Origin: Burkholderiales bacterium C2
GTDB lineage: Bacteria; Pseudomonadota; Gammaproteobacteria; Burkholderiales; Burkholderiaceae_C
Assembly: GCA_005503085.1 (NCBI GenBank)
Contig: SCOI01000032.1
Coordinates: 1 to 35,046, forward strand
Reading direction: 5' to 3'
Length of the DNA stretch: 35,046 bases
Shown: one piece after another, positions 24,172 to 33,040 of the stretch
Position numbering within the stretch: the stretch's first letter is position 1
Layout: each line of letters starts with the position of its first letter
Translations under genes and position numbers: made by a program
Notes under the pieces: generated by a model
What the model saw: only the letters and a program-made list of their open reading frames with translations
Databases searched by the model: none
What the model was told of the DNA's origin: nothing

Positions 24172-26124
24172 ATGGGTTTGCGCTGGCGCGGCTTGCCGTG
24201 GTTGGTGCTGGCCGCCGGCCTGGGCCTGAGCCTGCTGGTCTGGCAGCAGCAGTGCCGCCACGAGGAGCGGCAGCTGCGCGCCGCCTTCGATGCCAGCCTG
24301 CGCGATGTCGGTCAGCGCGTCGAGCAGCGCATGGCGGCCCATGAACACCTGCTGCAGGGGCTGCGCGGTTTTGTCGAGGCCTATCCGCAGACCGATGCGG
24401 CGGCGCTGCGCCGCTATGTCGACGCCTTGCCGCTGGGCGCCGACTACGCCGGGCTGCAGGGACTGGGCCTGGCCTTGCTGGTCGATGCCACCGACCTGCC
24501 CGAGCTGCTGCGTCGGCAGCGCCTGGCCGGCAACGAGTCCTTCCGGATCTGGCCCGAGGGCCAGCGCCCGCGCCATGCCCCGGTGGTGCAGATCGAGCCC
24601 GGCGTCGCGCGCAACCAGCTGATGCTGGGTCGCGATCTGCTGGCCGAGCCGCTGCTGGCCGAGGTGCTGGAGGCGGCGCGCGACTCGGGCCGGCTGGCGC
24701 TGTCGACCAAGCTGGCCCTGCCGGGCCCGCAGACCGGCAACCCGGCCGGCTTTCTGATGGCCTTGCCGATCTACCGCGGCAATGAGCCGCCGACCTCGGT
24801 GACGCAGCGGCGCGAACGGCTGCGCGGCTGGGTGGTGGCGCCGGTGCTGGTGCAGGAGCTGATGGCCAGCCTCTATGGCGAGTTGCCGCCCGGTCTGCTG
24901 CTGACGCTGTACGACGGACAGGAGCTGGCTGCGGACCGGCTGCTGTACCGCTCGGTGCTGGCGGCCGAGGACGAGCCGGTCCGGCCGCTGCTGCAGGCCC
25001 AGGAGTTTCTGGTGGTGGGCGGCCACACCTGGACGGTGAGCCTGCAGGCTCAGCCGCGTTTTGCCAGCCTGCGCGGCGCGCTCGGCACCGAAGCCGTCTT
25101 GCTGGCCGGCGTCGGCCTGTCGGTGCTGCTGTCGCTGCTGGCCTGGCTGCTGGCCACCTCGCGGGGCCGGGCGCTGGCGCTGGCCGAACGCATGACCCGG
25201 GCGCTGCGCGAGAGCGAGCAGCGCTGGGCCTTCGCGCTGGAAGGGGCCGGCGACGGCGTCTGGGATCTGCACACCGCCGACGGCAGCATCAGCAGCTCGG
25301 CGCGCTGGAAGACCATCATGGGGCTGCGGCCCGGCCAGGGCGAGCCGAATCTGTCGCAGCTGCTGGCTTGCACCCATCCCGAGGATCTGCCGCGCCTGCA
25401 GTCCGAGCTGCAGCGCTGCCTGGATGGGCACAGCCCCAGCCTGGTCAGCGAGTACCGGGTGGCCAGTGGCAGCGGCGATTGGAACTGGGTGCTGGCGCGC
25501 GCCACCGTGGTCGAGCGCGACGAGCAGGGCCGGCCGCTGCGCATCATCGGCACGCTGTCGGACATCAATGCGCGCCGCCAGTCCGAGGAGCGGCTGCGCT
25601 TCATGGCCTTGCACGACCCGCTGACCGAGCTGGCCAATCGCGCCCATTTCGACGAGCGCATGCATTTCGCGCTGGCCAACTCACGCCGCTACAACGAGAA
25701 CCTGGGCCTGATCCTCTTGGACCTGGACCGCTTCAAGCCCATCAATGACCAGTTCGGCCATGCGGTGGGCGACCAGCTGCTGCAGACCGTGGCGCGCCGC
25801 ATCAAGAGCTCGGTGCGCGAGACCGACACGGTGGGCCGCATCGGCGGCGACGAGTTTGTCGTGCTGCTGACCGGCCCGGTGACGCGCGAGACCGCCCAGC
25901 TGGTGGCCGACAAGATCTTCAACCAGGTGGCGCTGCCGATGGAACTGAACGGCCTGCATATCGAGATCACCTGCTCGCTGGGCCTGGCGCTCTATCCGGA
26001 GGACGGCCAGGACGAGCTGAGCCTGACCAAGGCGGCCGATGACTCGATGTACCGCAACAAGCGCGCCGGCCGGCGTCTGATGGGCGGCGAGGCCCGGGCG
26101 CCGGGCGAGTTCAAAGCCCCCTGA
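24172..26124 (+). CDS. CHASE-PAS-GGDEF membrane diguanylate cyclase
   Basis: This 650-residue inner-membrane sensor has TM1 at about 4-23, a periplasmic CHASE domain at about 30-290 (the FRIWPEGQRPRHAPVVQIEP block is typical), TM2 at about 303-325, PAS at about 350-470 and GGDEF at about 480-640. The GGDEF signature (558-562) is intact, with RETD five residues upstream as an inhibitory site, so active c-di-GMP synthesis is expected. ATG 24172 has no ribosome-binding site. TTG 24148 in the same frame sits nine bases after AGAGG and would add eight residues. The 3' end overlaps the convergent radA gene by 14 bases. Confidence 0.92.
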   Translation: MGLRWRGLPWLVLAAGLGLSLLVWQQQCRHEERQLRAAFDASLRDVGQRVEQRMAAHEHLLQGLRGFVEAYPQTDAAALRRYVDALPLGADYAGLQGLGLALLVDATDLPELLRRQRLAGNESFRIWPEGQRPRHAPVVQIEPGVARNQLMLGRDLLAEPLLAEVLEAARDSGRLALSTKLALPGPQTGNPAGFLMALPIYRGNEPPTSVTQRRERLRGWVVAPVLVQELMASLYGELPPGLLLTLYDGQELAADRLLYRSVLAAEDEPVRPLLQAQEFLVVGGHTWTVSLQAQPRFASLRGALGTEAVLLAGVGLSVLLSLLAWLLATSRGRALALAERMTRALRESEQRWAFALEGAGDGVWDLHTADGSISSSARWKTIMGLRPGQGEPNLSQLLACTHPEDLPRLQSELQRCLDGHSPSLVSEYRVASGSGDWNWVLARATVVERDEQGRPLRIIGTLSDINARRQSEERLRFMALHDPLTELANRAHFDERMHFALANSRRYNENLGLILLDLDRFKPINDQFGHAVGDQLLQTVARRIKSSVRETDTVGRIGGDEFVVLLTGPVTRETAQLVADKIFNQVALPMELNGLHIEITCSLGLALYPEDGQDELSLTKAADDSMYRNKRAGRRLMGGEARAPGEFKAP

Positions 26125-27487
26125 CCAGATCCATCGCGTCCTCGATGCGCTCGACCGCATGCACGGTCAGGCCCTCGAGATCCTTCTTCGGCGATCCTTT
26201 TGGCATATTGGCCTTGGGCACGACGGCGACGCTGAAGCCCAGCTTGGCCGCCTCCTTGAGCCGCTCCTGGCCGCGCGGCGCCGGCCGCACCTCGCCGGCC
26301 AGACCGACCTCGCCAAAGGCGATGAAGCCCTTGGGCAGCGGCCGCCCGCGCAGCGAACTCTGGATCGCCAGCAGCACCGCCAGATCGGCGGCCGGCTCGC
26401 TGATGCGCACGCCGCCTACCGCGTTGACGAACACATCCTGGTCCATAGTCGCGACGCCGGCGTGGCGGTGCAGCACGGCCAAGAGCATCGCCAGCCGGTC
26501 ACGGTCCAGGCCCACGCTCAGGCGGCGCGGGCTCGGCCCGCCGCTGTCGACCAGGGCCTGCAGCTCGACCAGCATGGGTCGCGTACCCTCCAGCGTCACC
26601 AGCACGCAGCTGCCCGGCACCGGCTCGCCATGGGTGGACAGAAAGATCGCGCTGGGGTTGGCCACGCCCTTGAGCCCCTTGTCCGTCATCGCGAACACGC
26701 CGATCTCGTTGACCGCGCCGAAGCGGTTCTTGATCGCGCGCACCAGGCGGAAGCTGCTGTGGGTATCGCCCTCGAAATACAGCACTGTGTCGACGATGTG
26801 CTCCAGCACCCGCGGCCCGGCCAGCGCGCCCTCCTTGGTGACATGGCCCACCAGCACCATCGCGCAGCCCGTGGCCTTGGCCGTGCGGGTCAGATGGGCC
26901 GCGCATTCGCGCACCTGGGCCACCGAGCCGGGCGCCGAGCTGAGGTGCTCGGAGTAGACGGTCTGGATCGAATCGATCACGCAGAACGCCGGCTGCTCGA
27001 CCTCGATGGTCGCCAGTATCTTCTCCAGGCTGATCTCGGCCAGCACCCGCACCTTGGCGCCGGCCAGGCCCAGCCGGCGCGAGCGCATCGCGATCTGGGC
27101 TCCGGATTCCTCACCGGTGACATACAGCACCGGCAACCGGGTCGACAGATCATCGATGGCCTGCAGCAGCAGGGTGGACTTGCCGATGCCCGGGTCGCCG
27201 CCGATCAGCACCACGCCGCCGGCCACGATGCCGCCACCCAGCACCCGGTCCAGCTCTTCCTGCCCCGTGGGGGTGCGCTCGAAGTCGCTGGCCTCGATCT
27301 CGCTGAGCGTGGCCACCGGCTGGCTCTTGGCCAGGGCCTGGAAGCGGTTCTTGCCGCCGCTGCCGCCGATCTCGGCCGGGCCTTCGATCAAGGTATTCCA
27401 GGCCCCGCAAGCCGGGCATTTGCCCAGCCATTTGGCGCTGGTGCCGCCGCAGTCGGAGCAGGTGAAGATGGTTTTGTCTTTGGCCAT
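26111..27487 (-). CDS. radA: DNA repair protein RadA (Sms)
   Basis: This 458-residue RadA has an N-terminal zinc finger (C10, C13, C24, C27), a RecA-like ATPase core with Walker A GGDPGIGKS (96-104), the RadA-specific KNRFG motif (IKNRFGAVNEIGVF), and a C-terminal Lon-protease-like domain. It is a helicase that promotes branch migration during homologous recombination. The start at 27487 gives the standard N-terminus MAKDKTIFTCSDCGG; the upstream in-frame extension is not conserved-looking. Length matches the family. It lies in a neighbourhood with alr and lplT, as in several Burkholderiales. Confidence 0.97.
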   Translation of the reverse strand: MAKDKTIFTCSDCGGTSAKWLGKCPACGAWNTLIEGPAEIGGSGGKNRFQALAKSQPVATLSEIEASDFERTPTGQEELDRVLGGGIVAGGVVLIGGDPGIGKSTLLLQAIDDLSTRLPVLYVTGEESGAQIAMRSRRLGLAGAKVRVLAEISLEKILATIEVEQPAFCVIDSIQTVYSEHLSSAPGSVAQVRECAAHLTRTAKATGCAMVLVGHVTKEGALAGPRVLEHIVDTVLYFEGDTHSSFRLVRAIKNRFGAVNEIGVFAMTDKGLKGVANPSAIFLSTHGEPVPGSCVLVTLEGTRPMLVELQALVDSGGPSPRRLSVGLDRDRLAMLLAVLHRHAGVATMDQDVFVNAVGGVRISEPAADLAVLLAIQSSLRGRPLPKGFIAFGEVGLAGEVRPAPRGQERLKEAAKLGFSVAVVPKANMPKGSPKKDLEGLTVHAVERIEDAMDLVRGL

Positions 27488-27527
27488 AGGGGGATTGTCG
27501 CGGCTGGTCTTGGCAGTGCGCCCGACC

Positions 27528-27560
27528 ATGCAAATCTTCCATGTGTTGGAAGACATGCAT
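27528..27560. repeat. Nested imperfect inverted repeat upstream of radA
   Basis: TCTTCCA (27535-27541) pairs with TGGAAGA (27547-27553) around a five-base loop, and the flanks ATGCA (27528-27532) and TGCAT (27556-27560) pair outside a two-base mismatch. It lies 16 bases past the stop of the membrane-protein gene and 41 bases before the radA start. It could be a terminator for the former without a T-run, or an operator for radA. It does not look like the usual LexA box. Confidence 0.45.
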
Positions 27561-27575
27561 GGTTGGAAGCGCGGG

Positions 27576-28340
27576 TCAGGCCGAATGCAGCAACTTCAAG
27601 GCATGCGGCAGCGACTGTGCCTTGGGCAGCCAGTGGTCGATCGCCGCGCCCAGCGCAACACCGAGCACCAGCATGGCCAGCGCCGCGCGCCAGGTGTGGC
27701 CCAGCGCCCGCAGCAGCCAGCCCTCGCGCTGGCGCCGCCAGGCGAAGCCACCGGCCAGCGCGGCCAACGCCACCTCGACCGCCACCGCCATCAGCACCTC
27801 GACGCCGAACAACGCAAACACTCCGGCGCCCAGCAGCCCGGCCAGCAGGCCGGCCATGGCCAGCACCGCGACCAGTGGCAGAACCACCACCGCGCCCTCG
27901 TCGAGCGCCCCCAGTGCCTCGCCACCGACCTTCAGTGCGCCCTCGGCGAAGTCGCCGCTGGCACCGCCGCCGCCGAAGTCGCCGCCACCACCGCTGCTGA
28001 ACTCTGGCCCGGAGGAGCCGCCCCGGCGCGGCAAGGGCAGTTCGCCCGCGAGCTCGGCCGCATCGGGCGAGCCTTCTTCGCGGCTCAGCAGATAGGCCGC
28101 CCAGACCCGCAACAGACCAAGGTAGACCAGGTAGGTGAAGGGCAGGACCAGCGCAAAGCGCCAGGCCAGCGATTCGACACCCGCGGTGCGCAGCAGCGCG
28201 CCGCCCAGCCACAGGCAGCCCAGGGTGCAGACCGCGATCAGCAGCACATGCAGGCGTAGCCAGCGCTGGTGCCGCAAGCGCTGCCGGGTCTGCTCGATGA
28301 GCCTGCGCTCACTTCGGTGCTGAGAAGCCTGGTTGTGCAT
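27576..28340 (-). CDS. Multi-pass membrane protein of unknown function with Gly/Ser-rich linker
   Basis: This 254-residue protein starts at ATG 28340, four bases after GGGAGGA. A basic N-terminal stretch (RHQRWLRLH) precedes two membrane segments (about 32-52 and 62-82). A Gly/Ser/Phe-rich low-complexity linker follows (about 105-140, with repeats of GGGGDFGGGG type), then two or three further segments (about 155-205 and 225-245). No family is recognised; the linker resembles the glycine-rich parts of DUF2207/TPM-type membrane proteins, but key motifs are missing. The downstream neighbour is radA and the upstream divergent neighbour is a LysE-type exporter. Function cannot be assigned. Confidence 0.72.
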   Translation of the reverse strand: MHNQASQHRSERRLIEQTRQRLRHQRWLRLHVLLIAVCTLGCLWLGGALLRTAGVESLAWRFALVLPFTYLVYLGLLRVWAAYLLSREEGSPDAAELAGELPLPRRGGSSGPEFSSGGGGDFGGGGASGDFAEGALKVGGEALGALDEGAVVVLPLVAVLAMAGLLAGLLGAGVFALFGVEVLMAVAVEVALAALAGGFAWRRQREGWLLRALGHTWRAALAMLVLGVALGAAIDHWLPKAQSLPHALKLLHSA

Positions 28341-28488
28341 TGATCCTCCCGCTGTTGTCGGCACCGTTCCCGGCACTGTCTGCCGCACGACTGTAAAGCC
28401 CGCGCAGGCGCGAGCAGGCCCGCCCGTGCTACAAAGCTTGCCTGCGGCGGGCGATGAGCCCGCCGTCTTGCGTTCAGGAGCAGTGGTG

Positions 28489-29121
28489 ATGGATTTGTCG
28501 GTGTGGCTGGCTTTTTTTGCGGCGTCCTGGGCGATCAGCCTGTCGCCCGGTGCGGGGGCGATCGCGGCGATGAGCGCGGGGCTGAACCATGGCTTTCAGC
28601 GCGGCTACTTCATGACCTTCGGCCTGGTGCTGGGCATCCTGACCCAGATCGTCGTCGTCGGCGCCGGCCTGGGCGCGCTGATCGCAGCCTCGTCGATGGG
28701 CTTTGCCATCGTCAAATGGCTGGGTGTGGCCTATCTGGTGTTTCTGGGCGTGCAGCAATGGCGCGCGCCGGCCAAGCCCATGGTGGCGGCCGATGCCGAG
28801 GGCGCCGCAGTGACGACGCGCGGCCGCCTGGTGTTGCGTGGCTGGGCCATCAACGCGGTGAACCCCAAGGGCACGGTCTTTCTGCTGGCCGTCGTGCCGC
28901 AGTTCCTGGATCTGGGCCGCAGCCTGGCGCCGCAATACCTGGTGATCGCGGCGACGCTGTGCTTCACCGACCTGGTCGTGATGGCCGGCTACACGGTGCT
29001 GGCCGCCAAGGTGCTGGCGGCGCTGCGCTCCGAGGCTCATCTGAAGCTGCTGAACAAGACCTTCGGCTCGCTCTTCATCGCCGCCGGTGCCTTGTTGGCA
29101 ACCTTCAAGCGCGTGGCTTGA
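28489..29121 (+). CDS. LysE/RhtB-family amino-acid exporter
   Basis: This 210-residue inner-membrane exporter has six hydrophobic segments and the family signature near the N-terminus (SLSPGAGAIAAMSAGLNHGF, residues 18-37), plus INAVNPKGTVFLLAVVPQFL near 122-141. The start at ATG 28489 follows AGGAG by eight bases. Family members export amino acids such as homoserine, threonine or lysine. The exported compound here is unknown. It is monocistronic or weakly linked to the EamA-family gene 65 bases downstream. Confidence 0.93.
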   Translation: MDLSVWLAFFAASWAISLSPGAGAIAAMSAGLNHGFQRGYFMTFGLVLGILTQIVVVGAGLGALIAASSMGFAIVKWLGVAYLVFLGVQQWRAPAKPMVAADAEGAAVTTRGRLVLRGWAINAVNPKGTVFLLAVVPQFLDLGRSLAPQYLVIAATLCFTDLVVMAGYTVLAAKVLAALRSEAHLKLLNKTFGSLFIAAGALLATFKRVA

Positions 29122-29186
29122 ACCCCTTCCCCTATCTTTGAAGGCGGGCCGCCGGTGCCTTGGCAATAGGGCGGCTCGATTTTCTG

Positions 29187-30071
29187 ATGCCCACCCTCGC
29201 GCAGCAACGCTGGCTGTTCTGGATTCCCACGCTGATCTGGGCCAGCACCTGGCATGTGATCCTCTACCAGCTGGCCTCGCCGGTGCCGGTGCTGAACTCG
29301 GTGGCCTGGCGCTTTGCGCTGGCGGCCCTGCTGCTGGTGGGCCTGGCGCGCTGGCGCGGCGAGAGCCTGGGCCTGCCGGCCTCGGCCCATCTCCTGATGG
29401 CGGCCACCGGTATCGTGCAGTACAGCGGCAATTACTGGTCGGTCTACGAGGCCGAGCGCCACATCCCCAGCGGCCTGGTGGCGGTGCTGTTCTCGCTGAT
29501 GGTGTTCGGCAATGCGCTGTCGGGCCGGCTGTTCTTCGGCCAGACGGTGACGCGGCGCTTTCTGCTCGCGTCCAGCGGCGGGGTGCTGGGCGTGGTGCTG
29601 ATCTTCTGGCCCGAGATCGCCGCCACCGGCGCGCGGCCGACGGCGGCGCTCGGTCTGGGCCTGGGCCTGCTGGCGGTGCTGTGCGCCTGCATAGGCAATG
29701 TGCTGACCCTCACCCTGACCCGGCGCCAGCTGCCCCTGGTGCCCATCCTGGCCTGGAGCATGGGCTATGGCGCGCTCTTCCTGCTGGCGCTGTCGCTGGG
29801 CAGCGGGGCCGGCCTGCAGTTCGACACCCGACCGGCCTATCTGCTGTCCCTGCTCTATCTGGCGGTGTTCGGCTCGGTGCTCGCCTTCGTGCTCTATTTC
29901 AAGCTGGCCCAGGCGCAAGGGCCGGCGCGGGCGGCGCTGACCGGGGTTGTGATCCCGGTGATCGCGCTGCTGATCTCGGCGGTCTTCGAGGGCTGGCAGC
30001 CGACGGCGATGTCGCTGGCCGGCATGGGGCTGAGCCTGGTCAGCCTCTATATCGCGACGCGGGCGCGCTGA
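29187..30071 (+). CDS. EamA/DMT-superfamily transporter
   Basis: This 294-residue membrane protein has about ten transmembrane segments arranged as two EamA repeats (about 12-142 and 160-292). Typical blocks are WASTWHVILYQL in the first repeat and ALTGVVIPVIALLISAVFEGW in the second, the usual 'P-V-A-x-L-x-E' helix. ATG 29187 is preferred over an upstream in-frame TTG because it places the first membrane segment near the N-terminus. Drug/metabolite exporters of this type move amino acids or small metabolites. The substrate is unknown. It converges on the metalloprotease-like gene with a 13-base gap. Confidence 0.91.
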   Translation: MPTLAQQRWLFWIPTLIWASTWHVILYQLASPVPVLNSVAWRFALAALLLVGLARWRGESLGLPASAHLLMAATGIVQYSGNYWSVYEAERHIPSGLVAVLFSLMVFGNALSGRLFFGQTVTRRFLLASSGGVLGVVLIFWPEIAATGARPTAALGLGLGLLAVLCACIGNVLTLTLTRRQLPLVPILAWSMGYGALFLLALSLGSGAGLQFDTRPAYLLSLLYLAVFGSVLAFVLYFKLAQAQGPARAALTGVVIPVIALLISAVFEGWQPTAMSLAGMGLSLVSLYIATRAR

Positions 30072-30084
30072 GCCGCCTCGTGCT

Positions 30085-30855
30085 TCAGCGCCGCCAGCCG
30101 ATTTCGCGGGCGCTGCGCTCGCCGACCAGGGTCTCGCCCAGGCCCACCGGGATGCGCGACTCGGTCTCGCTGAGCGGGATGCGGCCGGCCATCAGCTCGG
30201 CCTTCAGCTGGGGCAGCGGCGGGAAGCGCTCCGGCTCGGCATAGCCCGCGGGCGGCAGCGGCTGCAGGCTGGCGCCGTCGTACTTGTCGCTGGCGCCGAA
30301 GGTGTGCAGCAGTTCATGGGCGACCACGACCTGGTTGCTGCCCTGCTGGGCCGGGCTGGCGAACAGATGCGCCAGGCCCAACCGGCCTTTTTGCAGGCCG
30401 ACCGAGTGCGGCAGGCGCTGGGTCTCGCGGCTCGGCGCATGGAACATCAGATAGAGCCGCACATCGGGAACCGGCGAGGTGGCCGGGGTCTCGCGCCAGG
30501 CCCACCAGCGCATGCGCAGGCTCCAGCTGATCGCCGCCAGCGGTCCGGCCTGGCGCGGCGGTGCCGGCGGCTGCTTGACCATGCGCCGGCCCAGCTCGAA
30601 GCGAAAGGGCTGAGCCAGCGCCAGACCATGGCGGGCCGCCTCGGCGGCGAAGAAGTCCTGCAGTGCACCGAAGGCTGCGCCGTCGAGCCGCTCCAGATAG
30701 GCCTCGGTGGCCGGCAGGCCGTCGGCGCTGATCGGGTAGAGCGCCACCACCTGGGGCCGGTCCCAGGCATGCATGCGCCAGCGGGCCAGCGCGGCGCTGA
30801 GTACGACGGCCAGCAGGATGAAGAGCAGGAGCAGCAGACGCAGGCGCTTGACCAT
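30085..30855 (-). CDS. Membrane-anchored putative zinc metalloprotease (HELLH motif)
   Basis: This 256-residue protein has an N-terminal membrane anchor (about 3-24, LRLLLLLFILLAVVLSAAL) and a periplasmic domain. The zincin motif HELLH (180-184) is followed by TFGASDKYD, where Asp189 or a nearby residue could be the third metal ligand, as in HExxHxxxxxD-type zincins. The C-terminal PLSETESRIPVGLGE block may be structural. I do not recognise a named family. An active zinc peptidase acting at the inner membrane or in the periplasm is a reasonable reading but unproven. It starts ten bases downstream of the arfB stop, so co-transcription with alr-thioesterase-arfB is likely. Confidence 0.75.
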   Translation of the reverse strand: MVKRLRLLLLLFILLAVVLSAALARWRMHAWDRPQVVALYPISADGLPATEAYLERLDGAAFGALQDFFAAEAARHGLALAQPFRFELGRRMVKQPPAPPRQAGPLAAISWSLRMRWWAWRETPATSPVPDVRLYLMFHAPSRETQRLPHSVGLQKGRLGLAHLFASPAQQGSNQVVVAHELLHTFGASDKYDGASLQPLPPAGYAEPERFPPLPQLKAELMAGRIPLSETESRIPVGLGETLVGERSAREIGWRR

Positions 30856-30864
30856 GAGGTTTTT

Positions 30865-31272
30865 CTATTCGATGCCGGGCTTGCCGCGCCCGGCCTTGAT
30901 GCCCGAACGCAGCGACTTGCCCTGCAGCCGGCGCTGCTGCGAGCCGTAGGTCGGCTTGGTGGCGCGGCGCGCTTTCGGGGTGTGGGCCACGCTGTGCACC
31001 AGCGCGACCAGCCGCTCGATCGCGTCGGCACGGTTCATCTCCTGGCTGCGGTGCTCCTGGGCCTTGATCACGATCACGCCCTCGCCGGTGATGCGCTGGT
31101 CGCTTAAGTGCAGCAGCCGTTCCTTGATCAGCGCCGGCAGGCTGGAGCGCTGGATGTCAAAGCGCAGATGGACCGCGCTGGAGACCTTGTTGACGTTCTG
31201 GCCGCCGGCCCCCTGGGCACGGATGAAGCTGAGCTCCAGTTCCCAGGGCTGAGGCTGCCAGTCGAGTTTCAA
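30865..31272 (-). CDS. arfB: Alternative ribosome-rescue factor ArfB (YaeJ)
   Basis: This 135-residue peptidyl-tRNA hydrolase rescues ribosomes stalled on mRNAs lacking a stop codon. The catalytic GGQ lies in RAQGAGGQNVNKVSSAVHLRF-like sequence near residues 20-30. The basic C-terminal tail that enters the mRNA channel is present (ARRATKPTYGSQQRRLQGKS, then RSGIKAGRGKPG). TTG 31272 is chosen as the start because it overlaps the thioesterase stop as TTGA and gives the family's usual length. A second TTG just upstream (31275) is the alternative. It is co-transcribed with the thioesterase. Confidence 0.93.
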   Translation of the reverse strand: MKLDWQPQPWELELSFIRAQGAGGQNVNKVSSAVHLRFDIQRSSLPALIKERLLHLSDQRITGEGVIVIKAQEHRSQEMNRADAIERLVALVHSVAHTPKARRATKPTYGSQQRRLQGKSLRSGIKAGRGKPGIE

Positions 31273-31757
31273 CAAGCCCCCGGCTGGCGGATCTGCTGGA
31301 AGCGCTGCTCCAGCTCCTGGCGCAGCTCGCGGCGCAGCTGGGCCGAGGCGAAGCGGCGGCATTCGTCCGGCGTCACCGGCTTCAGCGGCGGCACCTTGGC
31401 CGGCTTGCCGGCGTCGTCGACCGCCACCATCGTGAAGAAGCAGCTGTTGGCATGGCGCACGATCTGGCTGCGGATGTTCTCGGCCACCACCTTGATGCCG
31501 ATCTCCATCGAGGAACTGCCGGTGAAGTTGACCGAGGCCAGAAAGGTCACCAGCTCGCCGACATGGATGGGCTGGCGGAACATCACCTGGTCGACCGAGA
31601 GCGTCACGACATAGCGGCCGGCATAGCGGCTGGCGCAGGCGTAGGCGGCCTGGTCCAGGAGCTTCAGGATGGTGCCGCCATGCACATTGCCGGAGAAATT
31701 GGCCATGTCCGGCGTCATCAGGACCGTCATGCTGAGTTGGTGCGCCGGCATGTCCAT
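31269..31757 (-). CDS. Acyl-CoA thioesterase (hotdog fold, YciA/BACH-like)
   Basis: This 162-residue hotdog-fold thioesterase has the start ATG 31757 eight bases after GGAG. The block MANFSGNVHGGTILKLLDQA (near residues 18-37) carries the catalytic Asp of the family, and SVDQVMFRQPIHVGELVTF and GSSSMEIGIKVVAEN follow in order. It hydrolyses acyl-CoA thioesters to free acid and CoA in the cytoplasm. It sits five bases after alr and overlaps arfB, forming an alr-thioesterase-arfB-protease-like unit on the minus strand. Confidence 0.9.
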   Translation of the reverse strand: MDMPAHQLSMTVLMTPDMANFSGNVHGGTILKLLDQAAYACASRYAGRYVVTLSVDQVMFRQPIHVGELVTFLASVNFTGSSSMEIGIKVVAENIRSQIVRHANSCFFTMVAVDDAGKPAKVPPLKPVTPDECRRFASAQLRRELRQELEQRFQQIRQPGAC

Positions 31758-31762
31758 GGTGT

Positions 31763-32872
31763 TCACTCCAGATGTTCGATATGCACAGGCACTCTTCGTG
31801 CCAGCGCACACATCAGCTCGTAGCCTATCGTGCCGCCGGCCTTGGCCACCTCGTCGATCGCCAGCACCGCGCCCTTGGGGCCGCAGCCCCACAGCGTCAC
31901 CTCGCTGCCGAAGCCGGCCTGCGGCAGCTCGCTCAGGTCGACCGCCAGCATGTCCATCGAGACCCGGCCCACCGTGCTCGTGCGTTGGCCCTCGACCAGC
32001 ATGGGCGTGCCGCTGGGGCAGTGGCGCGGATAGCCGTCGGCATAGCCGCAGGCGACGATGCCTATGCGCATCGCCCGCTCGGCGGTGAAGCTGCTGCCGT
32101 AGCCGACCGTGTCGCCGGGCTGCAGGTTCTGGATGGCGATGATCTTTGAGCGCAGCGTCATCGCCGGGCGCAGATCCCAGTGGGCGGCGTCGTGCTCGGG
32201 ATAGTCCGGCACGCCGCCATAGCTCATCACGCCGGCGCGCACCCAGTCGCTGCGCACCCGGGCCGTGTGGCGCAAGGTGGCGGCGCTGTTGCTGACCGAG
32301 CGCTCGCCGGGCAGGTCGGCCGCGACGGCGTCGAAGGCCGCCAGCTGGTGGGCGATGCCATCGCCGCCCAGGCGGTTCGCATCGGCGTCGGAGAAATGTG
32401 TCATCAGCGAGATCTCGTCGACCTGGGGCAGGGCGTTGAGCCGGTTCCAGGCGGCGCGCAAGGCGCTCGCCGTGAAGCCCAGGCGGTTCATGCCGCTGTT
32501 CATCTTCAGGAAGACGCGGTGCGGCTCATGGGTCTTGTGCATCGCCAGCCAGTCGATCTGCTGCTCGCAGTGCACCGCATGCCAGAGCTTGAGCCGCGAG
32601 CACAGCTCCAGATCGCGGGTCTCGAAGCAGCCTTCCAGCAGCAGGATGGGGCCGCGCCAGCCCAGCTCGCGCAGGGTTTGCGCCTCGGCAAGATCCAGCA
32701 GCGCGAAGCCGTCGGCGCCGCGCAGGCCTTCGTAGGCCGCGGCCAGGCCGTGGCCATAGGCATTGGCCTTGACGACGGCCCAGACCTTGGCGTCCGGCGC
32801 GCAGGTGCGGGCGCGGGCGAGGTTGTGGGCCAGGGCGGGGACGTGGATCAGGGCTTCGATAGGACGCGGCAT
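31763..32872 (-). CDS. alr: Alanine racemase
   Basis: This 369-residue fold-type III PLP enzyme interconverts L- and D-alanine for peptidoglycan. The PLP Lys is K35 ([10 protein letters not shown]). Other typical blocks are [32 protein letters not shown] and VGRVSMDM, where the second catalytic Tyr region and dimer-active-site residues lie. ATG 32872 gives the standard start [14 protein letters not shown]. It is divergent from lplT across a 168-base gap and heads a minus-strand unit with the thioesterase and arfB. Alr can be biosynthetic or catabolic; this context, next to housekeeping genes, suggests biosynthetic. Confidence 0.96.
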   Translation of the reverse strand: MPRPIEALIHVPALAHNLARARTCAPDAKVWAVVKANAYGHGLAAAYEGLRGADGFALLDLAEAQTLRELGWRGPILLLEGCFETRDLELCSRLKLWHAVHCEQQIDWLAMHKTHEPHRVFLKMNSGMNRLGFTASALRAAWNRLNALPQVDEISLMTHFSDADANRLGGDGIAHQLAAFDAVAADLPGERSVSNSAATLRHTARVRSDWVRAGVMSYGGVPDYPEHDAAHWDLRPAMTLRSKIIAIQNLQPGDTVGYGSSFTAERAMRIGIVACGYADGYPRHCPSGTPMLVEGQRTSTVGRVSMDMLAVDLSELPQAGFGSEVTLWGCGPKGAVLAIDEVAKAGGTIGYELMCALARRVPVHIEHLE

Positions 32873-33040
32873 GGGCCGAATTGTGGCATCGCCCCGGCAC
32901 GCCGATGGTGCAGGCCCGCTGTCCCCCAAAAGGGGTGCATGCTATAAAGCCGCGCTCTTGCCCATTTGTGAAACTTTGCTTCCGGGGGCCAGGCTGGCCC
33001 CAGTTCCCGCAGCATTTCCACGCAGTTCACTCACGGGCAG

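Noticed and set aside
32924-32948. Promoter for lplT from the CCCC-AAAA-GGGG hairpin and TATAAA
   Set aside because: No acceptable -35 lies at normal spacing from TATAAA, so it is only mentioned under lplT.
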